Source: Chitinophagaceae bacterium (GTDB lineage Bacteria > Bacteroidota > Bacteroidia > Chitinophagales > Chitinophagaceae). From it: 52,178 nt of DNA. Position numbers and translations under genes: made by a program. This document shows positions 15,033 through 23,550 of the stretch, piece by piece. Within the stretch, counting starts at the first letter, position 1. Every line of letters begins with the position of its first letter. Location of the stretch: positions 1 to 52,178 of the forward strand of contig JANWIJ010000072.1 in the NCBI GenBank assembly GCA_025449935.1, in the 5' to 3' direction. The notes under the pieces are model-generated. The model was not told where the DNA came from, made no database searches, and worked only from the letters and a program-made list of their open reading frames with translations.

Positions 15033-15195
15033 CGTTTTAACGCGTAATTCGATTTATCTACGACTGTATTGTAGAAGGAATTCTACAATAAACCCACTCA
15101 ACCGCATTCCAAACCCCCTTTTTGGGCTGGATCTAACTTGGTATGGTATTAAGTTATAATAGCCGGAACAAATTTCATCACCTAAACTTTACAAC

Positions 15196-15357
15196 ATGTT
15201 ACGCTGGACAGTCATTTTCCTGGTCATAGCACTTATTGCTGCTTTATTTGGTTTTGGCGTCATCGCATCCGGTGCGGCCGGTATCGCCAAGATCCTGTTT
15301 TTCGTATTCCTGATATTGTTTATTGTTTCGCTCATAAGCGGCCGCAAAACAGTATAG
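15196..15357 (+). CDS. DUF1328/YtjA-like small membrane protein
   Basis: A 53-residue protein from ATG 15196 to TAG 15355-15357. It has two hydrophobic helices, [18 protein letters not shown] and [17 protein letters not shown], separated by VIASGAAGI. This is the layout and wording of DUF1328 (YtjA family), small two-helix inner-membrane proteins of unknown role often linked with stress responses. It lies 52 bp upstream of another small membrane protein on the same strand. The gene is below the size limit of many gene finders. Confidence 0.8.
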   Translation: MLRWTVIFLVIALIAALFGFGVIASGAAGIAKILFFVFLILFIVSLISGRKTV

Positions 15358-15409
15358 CAGCGGAAAAGTAATTTATCGTTCACCAGATTGTAAAAATTAA
15401 AACAAGCGT

Positions 15410-15622
15410 ATGAAGACCTTGAAAAGAAAACTGATGCTTTCCCTGGCCGCAGGCCTTTTGGCTATTCAATCATGGGCCCAGGATAAGGGGCTGGACGTTG
15501 ATGTGGATATCAATAAAAAAGAATCGGACTGGTACCAGCAACCCTGGGTTTGGATAGTAGGGGGAGCAATTTTTGTTCTATTGCTTGTGGCTATATTAAA
15601 AGGCAGTGGTAAGAAAGAATAA
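15410..15622 (+). CDS. Small exported single-helix membrane protein of unknown function
   Basis: A 70-residue protein with a signal peptide ending in QSWAQ (about residue 24), an acidic linker DKGLDVDVDINKKESDW, and one C-terminal helix WVWIVGGAIFVLLLVAILKG followed by a basic end GSGKKE. The topology is a short periplasmic segment anchored by one helix with the tail in the cytoplasm. I recognise the pattern from Bacteroidota hypothetical proteins but know no function. It shares direction and closeness with the DUF1328 gene, so both may respond to the same signal. Confidence 0.7.
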   Translation: MKTLKRKLMLSLAAGLLAIQSWAQDKGLDVDVDINKKESDWYQQPWVWIVGGAIFVLLLVAILKGSGKKE

Positions 15623-15662
15623 CCGCAGGCACCAAACCAGCAACTAATTAATCATTTGTAAC

Positions 15663-15690
15663 CCGGGAAACAATAGCTGTTGTTTCCCGG
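15663..15690. terminator. Hairpin between convergent genes
   Basis: CCGGGAAACAA (15663-15673) pairs with TTGTTTCCCGG (15680-15690), a perfect 11-bp stem with a 6-nt loop. It lies between the ends of two convergent genes. T-runs are poor on both sides, so termination efficiency is uncertain. Confidence 0.55.
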
Positions 15691-15696
15691 TTGCAA

Positions 15697-16074
15697 TTAG
15701 TCCTCTTTTCTCCTCACAATTAAATACCACTCACGATCGAGGGGCAGGTACCCGTATTCATAGCAGTAGTAATATATTTTTCCTGCTTTGGTGGTATATA
15801 AATGAGTGACATATTTAAAAAGAAACCCTTTTTGCAACAGTTTCTCCTGGGTTACTTTCGCTGTTTCCTCTCCTTCCGGTAATAACTCTTCCAGTATCCG
15901 GCGGTTCTTGCTAAGGGCATTGTTGACGTTCCGCATCTGGTTATTCGTCATCGCCTTTAACTGGTTATTATAGTTATTGCGGCAATAATCATCACAGAAT
16001 TTTTTGTCTGAGCGTCCTTTTAACGGCTTATCACACGCTAGGCAGGTTTTTATAGCTGTTTTGGGCTGTGGCAT
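15697..16074 (-). CDS. Zn-ribbon domain protein of unknown function
   Basis: From ATG 16074 (MPQPKTAIKT) the protein has 125 residues; a longer start at 16110 adds twelve non-conserved residues. The N-terminal part carries a four-cysteine zinc site, CLACDKPLKGRSDKKFC followed by DDYC, resembling DUF2116-type zinc ribbons. A helix rich in Asn and Arg follows (NNQMRNVNNALSKNRRIL), and the C-terminal half forms a compact domain with KGFLFKYVTHLYTTKAG and a Tyr-rich strand YYYCYEYGYLPL. It may bind nucleic acid, but no enzymatic motif is visible. It is divergent from ssb, with about 220 bp between their starts. Confidence 0.7.
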   Translation of the reverse strand: MPQPKTAIKTCLACDKPLKGRSDKKFCDDYCRNNYNNQLKAMTNNQMRNVNNALSKNRRILEELLPEGEETAKVTQEKLLQKGFLFKYVTHLYTTKAGKIYYYCYEYGYLPLDREWYLIVRRKED

Positions 16075-16291
16075 AGTGCAGGCAAGGATTTCAACCCATA
16101 AGTTAGTCATTTATTGTTTACGTACAACCGCTTACAAACGGCTACATCCGTAAGTAAAGGGTTAAAAACCGGCTTCGCCTACCTGTCCATTCATCTTTGC
16201 GTTGTCAACCGGAAATGACGTCACCGGCTGGCTGGGATAACAAAATTTAAAACCGTCACGGCGACCATAGCCGGGCACAAAACTTAAAACG

Positions 16292-16636
16292 ATGTACGCA
16301 TTAAAAAACAAAGTTCAATTAATTGGTAACCTGGGCAACGCTCCCGAAGTAAAAACATTGGAAAGCGGCAAAAAGATGGCCCGGTTCAGCGTAGCCACCA
16401 GTGAAAACTATCGTAACGCCAAAGGCGAGAAGATAACCGAAACGCAGTGGCATAACCTGGTGGCATGGGGTAAAGTAGCCGAGATCGCCGAAAAGTTCCT
16501 GACCAAAGGAAAAGAAGTCGTGATTGAAGGCAAGCTCATTAACCGTAGTTATAGTAATAAAGCCGGCAATAAGAAATACATTACCGAGATCCAGGTGAAT
16601 GAGTTGCTGTTGCTGGGAGCTAAGACAGCCGAATAG
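16292..16636 (+). CDS. ssb: Single-stranded DNA-binding protein, short form
   Basis: A 114-residue OB-fold protein with the SSB signatures NKVQLIGNLGNAPEVK, ARFSVATSENYRN, TQWHNLVAWGKVAEIAEKFL and KGKEVVIEGKLINRSY. It coats single-stranded DNA during replication and repair. The protein stops shortly after the OB fold (LLLLGAKTAE) and lacks the Gly/Pro-rich linker and acidic DDDIPF-type tip that recruits partner proteins. Bacteroidota often carry such a short paralogue besides a full-length SSB, so this one may be the accessory copy. A terminator follows 25 bp after the stop, so the gene is monocistronic. Confidence 0.92.
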   Translation: MYALKNKVQLIGNLGNAPEVKTLESGKKMARFSVATSENYRNAKGEKITETQWHNLVAWGKVAEIAEKFLTKGKEVVIEGKLINRSYSNKAGNKKYITEIQVNELLLLGAKTAE

Positions 16637-16661
16637 ATAGTGAAACGAATAGTTGTTAAGA

Positions 16662-16689
16662 GGTCGTCCCCATGGGGTGGCCTTTTTTT
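16662..16689 (+). terminator. Intrinsic terminator after ssb
   Basis: GGTCGTCCC and GGGTGGCC around CATG form a GC-rich imperfect hairpin (16662-16682), followed by seven T residues. It lies 25 bp past the ssb stop. The remaining 16690-16907 stretch is AT-rich and holds only a promoter and very short ORFs. Confidence 0.75.
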
Positions 16690-16852
16690 ATAGGATAAAT
16701 GTTTGCTACCGGCTGTTAGTATATGAAGGGGTCATGGATAACAGCAATGAATTATCAGTAACTATAGATGGATAAATGATGAATGACTATTGATCGGTTG
16801 TTGAATGTTATTAAGCATCTAACCTTAATTATTCACATTTAACGATAATAGA

Positions 16853-16883
16853 TTTGTTACATTAAAGTTTATATATATCTTTT
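16853..16883 (+). promoter_or_regulatory. Putative promoter of the SET/ATP-grasp unit
   Basis: TTTG (16853-16856) is followed after 19 bp by TATCTTTT (16876-16883), one base from the Bacteroidota TAnnTTTG -7 box. A transcript would start near 16890, giving an AT-rich leader of about 18 nt before ATG 16908. No operator-like repeat was seen. Confidence 0.5.
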
Positions 16884-16907
16884 CATATCAATACTTATTA
16901 ACCCATT

Positions 16908-17414
16908 ATGTCAACCCTTATTAACCCTGCTTATCTTACTATAAGCAATCATGAAATCGCCGAAGTGCGTCAAAAATTATCCAACCGGCAAAACTCATTA
17001 TTTGCGCTCCGCCCCTATCAGGCGGGTGAAGTGATCGCCAGTTTTTCGGCCGGTACTATTTCTGCTGAGCCCACTTACCTCACCGTACAGGTGGGTACCC
17101 GCAAACACATTACCCTGCAACCTGAATTCCTGCAGTATATCAATCACAGTTGTGATCCGAATGTTTTCTTTGATACATCCTCGATGCAGCTGGTAGCATT
17201 AAGGGAAGTGCAGCAGCAGGAAGAAATGACCTTTTTTTATCCGTCGACCGAGTGGAAGATGACACAAACGTTTAATTGCTATTGCGGAAGCCCCGTTTGT
17301 ATCGGGGAGATAAAAGGTGCGGCGTTTCTATCCAAGGAAGCAAAGGATAAATACCGTTTTACTGATTTTATTCAACAACAACTGGCCAAACGTGCGGCCA
17401 GAAAAGTAGCGTGA
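16908..17414 (+). CDS. Stand-alone SET-domain protein (putative lysine methyltransferase)
   Basis: A 168-residue protein made almost wholly of a SET domain. The SAM and lysine channel motif NHSCDPN is at 79-85, a possible catalytic Tyr is in MTFFYPS (Tyr111), and a post-SET zinc site CYCGSPVC has Cys124, Cys126 and Cys131. The N-terminal strand region RNSLFALRPYQAGEVIASF (consensus reading) matches SET motif I in a divergent form lacking the GxG. SET enzymes transfer methyl groups from SAM to lysine. It heads a three-gene unit; its stop overlaps or abuts the start of the ATP-grasp gene. The substrate is unknown: it could be a protein, or a product of the linked ligases. Confidence 0.82.
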   Translation: MSTLINPAYLTISNHEIAEVRQKLSNRQNSLFALRPYQAGEVIASFSAGTISAEPTYLTVQVGTRKHITLQPEFLQYINHSCDPNVFFDTSSMQLVALREVQQQEEMTFFYPSTEWKMTQTFNCYCGSPVCIGEIKGAAFLSKEAKDKYRFTDFIQQQLAKRAARKVA

Positions 17415-17419
17415 TTGTG

Positions 17420-18583
17420 ATGAAAATACCTGAAGCCACCCGGTTATTGAAACCCTATACAGTCTGGGTACTTGCGCCTCACCTGGAATCTGATGACCCC
17501 AACATCCAACACTATTATGATTTTACCCAAAGTATAAAAGAGTATACCGGGGTATTCCAGGAACTGAAAGCTGAATGGAAATGGCAGCCGGTTACACTCG
17601 ATAATTACAAGGATATAATCCGTTCCATTGCCATCAGTGCAAATGGTAAAACACCCCTGGTATTAAACCTGTGCGACGGGGACGAGGTAAATGGCACTCC
17701 CGGTCTGTCTGTTATACATGAGCTGGAGAAGTATGGACTTATATATACCGGGTCTGACAAGCATTTTTATACTATAACAACTTCCAAGATTCCTATGAAG
17801 AAGGCTTTTGATAAAGCCGGGGTTCCTACCGGGAACTGGAGAGTGATCACTGAAAAAAAGGGATCCATAAAGGGAATCTGCAAAAGAGTCGGTACACCTG
17901 TTATTATCAAACCAGCAGTGTCCGGCGGGAGTATGGGTGTTTCAGTTAAAAACGTAGTGCATACAGAAGAAGAGCTTGCAAACAGAGTGGAAGAAATATA
18001 TAAGGGCTACCATGGATGGAACCTGTTGGCGGATGGCCTGTTTGCCGAACAATTTATTACCGGCCCTGAATTTACCACCTTTATCACAGGGTCTGCTGAC
18101 GACCCGGATAATTGCCGGGTATATGAACCGGTAGAAAGAGTTTTTCACCAGTCCTTACCGGAAGCCGAGAAATTTTTATCCTTTGACCGTCTTTGGGAAA
18201 TTTATGAAGAAGAATCACCGATGCCGGCAAACGAGAATTTTTATGAATACCGGTCTGTGGAGCCATCCCTGGTCCCAGCGCTGAAGCAATTGAGCCTGGA
18301 TGCCTATCGGTCCTGTGGTGGAAAGGGTTATACACGGATTGATATCCGCCAGGACGCAGTCACCGGGAAATTGTATATGCTGGAAGTAAATGCCCAGTGT
18401 GGACTAAGCGAGGATGAAGACTATACTTCTATCGGGGCCATTTTGAAGGTATCGGGCATTTCATTTACAGAAATTATTGCCGAAATATTGAAAGACGCCT
18501 TACGCAGAAGTATGATCAAGCCTGTCTCCGGCAAAAAAGCAAAGAATTTAAAATCTAAAAAACCGTTACGGTTAAGTAAGTAA
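17420..18583 (+). CDS. D-Ala-D-Ala-ligase-like ATP-grasp protein
   Basis: A protein of about 387 residues starting at ATG 17420; a GTG at 17411 overlapping the SET stop is an alternative. The N-terminal lobe has LVLNLCDGDEVNGTPG and YTGSDKHFYTITTSKIPMKK, matching the Ddl pre-ATP-grasp layout. The ATP-grasp part has PVIIKPAVSGGSMGVSV for nucleotide binding, EQFITGPEFTTFI, and the metal-binding end YTRIDIRQ plus LEVNAQCGLS. Such enzymes activate a carboxylate as acyl-phosphate and join it to an amine. The usual Ddl ending E-x-N-T-x-P-G is changed to E-x-N-x-x-C, so the substrate is not simply D-Ala-D-Ala. The gene lies between two SET genes. Confidence 0.85.
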   Translation: MKIPEATRLLKPYTVWVLAPHLESDDPNIQHYYDFTQSIKEYTGVFQELKAEWKWQPVTLDNYKDIIRSIAISANGKTPLVLNLCDGDEVNGTPGLSVIHELEKYGLIYTGSDKHFYTITTSKIPMKKAFDKAGVPTGNWRVITEKKGSIKGICKRVGTPVIIKPAVSGGSMGVSVKNVVHTEEELANRVEEIYKGYHGWNLLADGLFAEQFITGPEFTTFITGSADDPDNCRVYEPVERVFHQSLPEAEKFLSFDRLWEIYEEESPMPANENFYEYRSVEPSLVPALKQLSLDAYRSCGGKGYTRIDIRQDAVTGKLYMLEVNAQCGLSEDEDYTSIGAILKVSGISFTEIIAEILKDALRRSMIKPVSGKKAKNLKSKKPLRLSK

Positions 18584-18624
18584 CCGTGTACTTTATATAG
18601 GTTCTGTTATTACCTTAGTGTGTC

Positions 18625-20058
18625 ATGAAAGTTTGTGTACTGCAACCGGATTATTCGACTACCGGCGTAGATTATAAAAACTACGACCCACCCCGGGATT
18701 TATCAGCATTATTGCCCGGTACAGAAGTACACAATGTATTTCTTAATAAACTTACCACCTACAAGCAACTCAAGGAACTCGGCCGGCAGGGGTATGATAT
18801 TTTTGTCAACCTCTGCGAAGGTTACCTCGAATGGGAAGTACCCAGCATTGATGTCATCTATACATTAGAACTGTTAAACCTTCCTTTCACGGGGCCCACT
18901 ACAAAGCTCTATGATCCTCCAAAGGAATTGATGAAATACCTCGCTTATTGCGAAGGAGTGAAAACCCCGGGCTATGTGATCATCCAAGAGTTGAAGGATG
19001 TGGAAGAAGCGGTTAAGCATTTGGCCTTTCCACTTTTTGTAAAGCCTGCCAAAGCGGGGGATAGCCTGGGAGTGGATGAACATTCGCTGGTGCATAATAA
19101 AATAGAGCTGCAGCAAAAATGTATCAGTATCCTGGAAGAGTACGGGCCCTTGCTGGTTGAAGAATATATTGAAGGGAGAGAGTTTACGGTCCTGGTAGCT
19201 GCCGATAAGGATATACACAGCTGTACTGTTTTTCGCCCGGTGGAATATTTATTCCCCGAGGGAAGGGAATTCAAAACATATGCCTTAAAAACATCCGAAC
19301 TTCATCCGGATTGCAATGTGCCCTGTGATGATCCCGTTTTGGATCAGCAACTCAGGGCTGCCACGGAAAAGATCTTCAAAGGATTTAACGGTGTAGGTTA
19401 TGGCAGGCTTGATTTCAGAATAAACGAAAAAAAAGAGATTTATTTCCTGGAGATCAATTTTACCTGTTCGGTCTTTTACACGGATGGGTTTGAAGGTTCC
19501 GCGGATTATATCCTGAAACATGACGGTATTGGCCAGGCCGGGTTCTTAAAACATATTATTTCGGAAGGGATCGCCCGTCACCAAAGAGGTAAAAAGCCTT
19601 TCGTTATGAAAGGGAATTCTATTGCGGGTTATGGAATTTATGCCAGCCGGAAAATAAAAGATGGGGAAACTATTTTTAAAGGAGAAGGCCGGGCGCAACG
19701 AATCATTACCAAAAGATTTGTTGAAAAGAACTGGAACGAGGATGAAAAAATGCATTTCCGGCGTTATGCCTACCCGGTAAGCGAAGAGCTTTTCATATTG
19801 TGGGATGAGGACCCCTCTGAATGGGCGCCGCAAAATCACAGCTGTGACCCGAATACCGCCTTCGACGGGCTGAATGTTTTAGCGGTTAAAAATATTTCAG
19901 CAGGTGAAGAACTTACCTTGGATTATGCTGAGTTCCTGGATGAAAACATGGAACCATTCCAATGCCGTTGCGGAAGTACGCAATGCCGCGGCGAGATTTC
20001 CGGCCTGGCGGCCAACTCGCTTACTATAAGAGAAAAGGTGCTTAAACAGGAAGCCTGA
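18625..20058 (+). CDS. ATP-grasp / SET domain fusion protein
   Basis: A 477-residue two-domain protein. Residues 1-310 are a Ddl-like ATP-grasp: VNLCEGYLEWEVPS and PFTGPTTKLYDPPKELMK in the first lobe, FVKPAKAGDSLGV (138-150), VEEYIEGREFTVLV (178-191), GYGRLDFR (258-265) and FLEINFTCS (274-282). Residues 325-477 are a SET domain: GNSIAGYGIYASRKIKDGE (330-348), NHSCDPN (404-410), LTLDY (Tyr434) and a post-SET CRCGSTQC (Cys447, 449, 454). Both active sites look intact. The fusion joins in one chain the two activities encoded separately by the two preceding genes, which strongly implies a shared pathway. It follows the second gene after 41 bp. Confidence 0.88.
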   Translation: MKVCVLQPDYSTTGVDYKNYDPPRDLSALLPGTEVHNVFLNKLTTYKQLKELGRQGYDIFVNLCEGYLEWEVPSIDVIYTLELLNLPFTGPTTKLYDPPKELMKYLAYCEGVKTPGYVIIQELKDVEEAVKHLAFPLFVKPAKAGDSLGVDEHSLVHNKIELQQKCISILEEYGPLLVEEYIEGREFTVLVAADKDIHSCTVFRPVEYLFPEGREFKTYALKTSELHPDCNVPCDDPVLDQQLRAATEKIFKGFNGVGYGRLDFRINEKKEIYFLEINFTCSVFYTDGFEGSADYILKHDGIGQAGFLKHIISEGIARHQRGKKPFVMKGNSIAGYGIYASRKIKDGETIFKGEGRAQRIITKRFVEKNWNEDEKMHFRRYAYPVSEELFILWDEDPSEWAPQNHSCDPNTAFDGLNVLAVKNISAGEELTLDYAEFLDENMEPFQCRCGSTQCRGEISGLAANSLTIREKVLKQEA

Positions 20059-20069
20059 CAACATTCTTC

Positions 20070-21398
20070 TTACCTCAGACCCCGTAACACCTGCTTGCTT
20101 CCGTCATCAAGCGCTTTCCTGGCTGCATCATCTACTTTGCCGTCATATTTTCCACTTACATTGGGCTGAACTTTCACAGAACCATCAGCTAACTTTTTCA
20201 GGGTAAGCGTTGCCTCCATATTAAATGAGCTGGCCGCATTGGGATCTGTATTCTTTATGGCTTTCAGCAAGCCGCCTACCTTGCTTGCCTGTTTGATCTT
20301 TGTAAATTCGGTGGTAAGGGAATAGTCACAATTATTTTTTCTTGCATCTTCCTCATCGGTAACCGCGATGGCTTCCACAGTTCCATTATTTAGCGTGCCG
20401 GCCAGGTATTGCTGCAGGGAGGAAACATCGCCAAGACCATCGCCACCGGGCGCCAATACACCAATCCGGATCATCCCCGGTTTTTTCTGTTCGGTCGGGT
20501 CAGTATTGTTCTTGTCGTTATTATTGTTTTGATTCTTGTACTGGTTTACCATGGCATTTACATCAAATTTATCCTGCAGCTCATCTTCGCTCTGAGCCAG
20601 CGTATACCCCGGGGGAATTTCAAAAAGCATGGAGTCTAATTTTGCAGTTGAGAACTCCAGGGTTTCAAGCGAGGTGGTAAATTCACTGGTCTGTGCACCT
20701 TTTCCACCCATAATGATGGTGCGGGTTTCTGTTAATGGAAAGCCCAGCTTCCCCTTCCCGCTTCTACGGGTTACATAACGGTCCTGGCACTCGGGCTTAC
20801 TATAGGTTGCCTGGGTGCTGGTTGCAGGACGGTAAGTAACCGGGCAATTAAACTGGGGCAGGTCAATGTACCAGCCATCTGTTTTGATGATAAAACTATC
20901 CTTCATGCTACAGGCATCAGCGGAGGGTTTCATCTTATTATAGGTCCAGATATGTCGTGCGGTTAATCCATGCATTTTTTTACGCTCGCCGGTATCGGTA
21001 ATGCTGTACCACATGGTAATTACCCCGCCTTTACGGGTTGTGCTATTCTCTTTCGCAGGAACCGTTTTGTTTTTCGCGGGGGTTACAGGTTTTGCATCTT
21101 CATCTATCACTTCATCTGTTTCTTTTGAAAATGGTTCAATAAAATAAAGTTTCTTCTTATCATTGATCTTGATCGTCCGTTGCAGGTCGCACTGTTCAAT
21201 GGTTGTAGGAGTGCTCATACCCATCAGGCCGGCACTTTCTGTTCTTTTACGCATCCCTTTTACATATACGGTTGATTCGGATTTCATACCGGATATCTCA
21301 TTTACCTGGCGGATCTTATATTGTTGGGCAGTAGCTGTATGAACGAAGGATAAGAGTGCAATGACAGCAGCGTAGAAAAAGAGGAAAAACTTTTTCAT
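20070..21398 (-). CDS. Secreted protein of unknown function, 442 residues
   Basis: It begins with a signal peptide (MKKFFLFFYAAVIALLSF, cleavage near TATAQQ). The first half resembles Bacteroidota DUF4412-type proteins: YVKGMRKRTESAGLMG, IEQCDLQRTIKINDKKKLYF and a later WYIDLPQFNC. Such proteins are often described from early metal- or redox-linked reporters, but no function is established. The second half has a Gln/Asn-rich linker (NQYKNQNNNNDKNN) and then a compact domain with IRIGVLAPGGDGLGD and a C-terminal DDAARKALDDGSKQVLRGLR. It is convergent with the ATP-grasp/SET fusion, 11 bp away, so it is not part of that operon. No catalytic residues could be assigned. Confidence 0.72.
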   Translation of the reverse strand: MKKFFLFFYAAVIALLSFVHTATAQQYKIRQVNEISGMKSESTVYVKGMRKRTESAGLMGMSTPTTIEQCDLQRTIKINDKKKLYFIEPFSKETDEVIDEDAKPVTPAKNKTVPAKENSTTRKGGVITMWYSITDTGERKKMHGLTARHIWTYNKMKPSADACSMKDSFIIKTDGWYIDLPQFNCPVTYRPATSTQATYSKPECQDRYVTRRSGKGKLGFPLTETRTIIMGGKGAQTSEFTTSLETLEFSTAKLDSMLFEIPPGYTLAQSEDELQDKFDVNAMVNQYKNQNNNNDKNNTDPTEQKKPGMIRIGVLAPGGDGLGDVSSLQQYLAGTLNNGTVEAIAVTDEEDARKNNCDYSLTTEFTKIKQASKVGGLLKAIKNTDPNAASSFNMEATLTLKKLADGSVKVQPNVSGKYDGKVDDAARKALDDGSKQVLRGLR

Positions 21399-21626
21399 AT
21401 CGGTTTGTTTTTATAAAGGTAATTATTTGCTCAACCCGGCGTGTACCGAAATGAATGAAACGGGAATATCCATACTTCAACCGCGGTTCTGATGAATAGC
21501 AAAAGCTTATAATATATTAATCCCGGTGCTGAACGGCGTTAATCCAATTCAGCGAAAAGATTCCGGAAAATACCCGGGATCTGGTCATGCAGGTTGCGCT
21601 TGCCAGGTTGAGGCTTTTGGGAATGC

Positions 21627-23489
21627 TCACCTGCCCATAAAGACCATCAGTATCTGGACATCGCTGGGGTTGATTCCCGAAATTCGGCTGGCCTGCCCAA
21701 GGGTCCGTGGTTGTATCCGGGTGAGCTTTTCCCGGGCCTCATTGCCAAGGGAGGCAATCTTTTTATAATCGAAAGTTTCCGGGATTTCCAGCTCCTCCAG
21801 CTGGCTCATACGTTGCACCAGTTCTTTCTCCTTTTCAATGTACACGTCATATTTTACCTGTATGGAAGCTTGCTCAAGGGAGTTTTTTGAAAAAGTTTTT
21901 AATTCCTCTTTGAGCCTGGGGAGGGCATCTGTAAATGCAGGCAAGCCCACATCCGGGCGCAATAATATCTTCTGTGCCTTTTGCTTCTCTGTAATCAGGG
22001 AAGAATTGATCGAAGAGAAATATGGATTTATTTCTCCGGGTTCAACCGCCATTTCACTGATGATCGCCTTTATCTTCTCTACATCAGATCTTTTTTCTAT
22101 GACCTTATCCATTCTTTCCTGGGAAGCAAGTCCAAGCCGGTAACTTAATTCTGTCAGTCGCAGATCAGCATTGTCCTGCCGGAGCAAGGTTCTGAACTCG
22201 GCTCTCGAGGTAAACATGCGGTAAGGTTCGTCTGTTCCTTTACTGATCAGGTCATCAATCAAAACACCAATATAGGCTTCGCTCCTTTTTAGAATGAGCG
22301 GGTCAAGATTTCTAATTTTTTGATTTGCATTGATACCTGCCATCAATCCCTGGCAGGCAGCTTCTTCATACCCGGTAGTTCCATTGATCTGCCCGGCAAA
22401 AAATAAATTCTGGAGACGCTTGGTTTCAAGGGAATACTTCAATTGCGTCGGGGGAAAAAAATCATATTCGATTGCATATCCCGGGCGGAACATTTTTGCA
22501 TTCTCAAAGCCAACTATATTACGAAGAGCTTCGTATTGAACTTCTTCGGGCAGCGAGGTGGAAAAACCATTGACATAGATCTCTACCGTGTTCCAGCCTT
22601 CTGGTTCTATAAATAATTGGTGTCGTTCCCGTTCTGCAAAGCGGTTGATTTTGTCTTCAATACTCGGGCAGTACCGGGGTCCTACTCCATCAATCCTTCC
22701 ACCGAACATGGGACTACGGTCAAATCCTGTTTTTAAGATATCATGTACTGTTTGGTTGGTATAAGTGATCCAGCAACTTCTTTGTTTCTTTGGCTTTTCA
22801 GTATCCAGGTAGGAAAAACCTACTATCTCTTCATCTCCAGGCTGTTCTTCCATTTTTGAATAATCCAGGCTCCGCCCATCAATACGGGGAGGAGTTCCCG
22901 TTTTTAAACGATCGCTTTCGAAACCCAGAGAAACCAATTGTTCCGTTAGTCCCGTTGCGGCTTTCTCCGCCATTCTCCCGCCTCCAAAATTCTTCTCTCC
23001 TATGTGGACAATACCATTTAGAAAAGTTCCATTGGTCAGAACAACCGCTTTTGCATTTATCTCATGCCCCAAGCCGGTTATCACACCTGAACATATGCCG
23101 TCCTTTACCAGTAAACCTTTTACCATATCCTGGTAAAAATCGAGATTGGGAGTATTCTCCAGCATTTCCCGCCATTTGATAGAGAAAAGCATCCTGTCAT
23201 TTTGCGCCCTGGGGCTCCACATGGCGGGACCCTTGCTCCTGTTGAGCATTCTGAATTGTATTAGCGACTGGTCGGTTACAATTCCTGAATAACCACCCAT
23301 TGCATCTATCTCTCTCACAATCTGTCCTTTAGCAATCCCACCCATTGCAGGATTACAGCTCATTTGAGCAATAGTCTGCATATTCATGGTTATCAACAAG
23401 GTACGGGAACCAAGATTTGCCGCCGCGGCCGCCGCCTCACAACCAGCATGCCCAGCTCCTACCACTATTATATCATAATCTGGAAACAT
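21627..23489 (-). CDS. mnmG: tRNA uridine-5-carboxymethylaminomethyl(34) synthesis enzyme MnmG
   Basis: A 620-residue FAD protein of normal length. It begins with the dinucleotide fold IIVVGAGHAGCEAAAAAANLG (two-part reading) and carries the MnmG signatures SCNPAMGGIAKGQIVREIDA, GPAMWSPRAQNDR, GTPPRIDGRSLDY, and the C-terminal GINPSDVQILMVF. With MnmE it adds the carboxymethylaminomethyl group to U34 of several tRNAs, using FAD and methylene-tetrahydrofolate. The gene was long called gidA because it lies near the replication origin in many bacteria. Here its upstream region holds two parS-like sequences, which fits an origin-proximal location. The gap 21399-21626 downstream holds nothing recognisable. 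Confidence 0.96.
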   Translation of the reverse strand: MFPDYDIIVVGAGHAGCEAAAAAANLGSRTLLITMNMQTIAQMSCNPAMGGIAKGQIVREIDAMGGYSGIVTDQSLIQFRMLNRSKGPAMWSPRAQNDRMLFSIKWREMLENTPNLDFYQDMVKGLLVKDGICSGVITGLGHEINAKAVVLTNGTFLNGIVHIGEKNFGGGRMAEKAATGLTEQLVSLGFESDRLKTGTPPRIDGRSLDYSKMEEQPGDEEIVGFSYLDTEKPKKQRSCWITYTNQTVHDILKTGFDRSPMFGGRIDGVGPRYCPSIEDKINRFAERERHQLFIEPEGWNTVEIYVNGFSTSLPEEVQYEALRNIVGFENAKMFRPGYAIEYDFFPPTQLKYSLETKRLQNLFFAGQINGTTGYEEAACQGLMAGINANQKIRNLDPLILKRSEAYIGVLIDDLISKGTDEPYRMFTSRAEFRTLLRQDNADLRLTELSYRLGLASQERMDKVIEKRSDVEKIKAIISEMAVEPGEINPYFSSINSSLITEKQKAQKILLRPDVGLPAFTDALPRLKEELKTFSKNSLEQASIQVKYDVYIEKEKELVQRMSQLEELEIPETFDYKKIASLGNEAREKLTRIQPRTLGQASRISGINPSDVQILMVFMGR

Positions 23490-23525
23490 AAGTTGGCAAA
23501 GGTAAGTCCGAAAAAGCTCACATCA

Positions 23526-23541
23526 TGTTTCACATGGAACG
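23526..23541. promoter_or_regulatory. parS-like site 1
   Basis: TGTTTCACATGGAACG matches the ParB-binding consensus TGTTTCACGTGNAACA at 14 of 16 positions by eye. It lies in the intergenic gap between mnmG and ybeY, 25 bp centre to centre from a second site. ParB-parS complexes organise the origin region for segregation. Confidence 0.45.
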
Positions 23542-23550
23542 GTAGTTGAT

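Noticed and set aside
14926-15159. An open frame with NPCVGGSIPPHST
   Set aside because: That string is a translated tRNA T-arm. The frame lies on the tRNA remnant and its terminator.
16735-16776. 13-codon frame (MDNSNELSVTIDG) before the SET gene as a precursor peptide
   Set aside because: It lies upstream of the proposed promoter, is very short, and has no modification motif. Chance is likely in AT-rich DNA.
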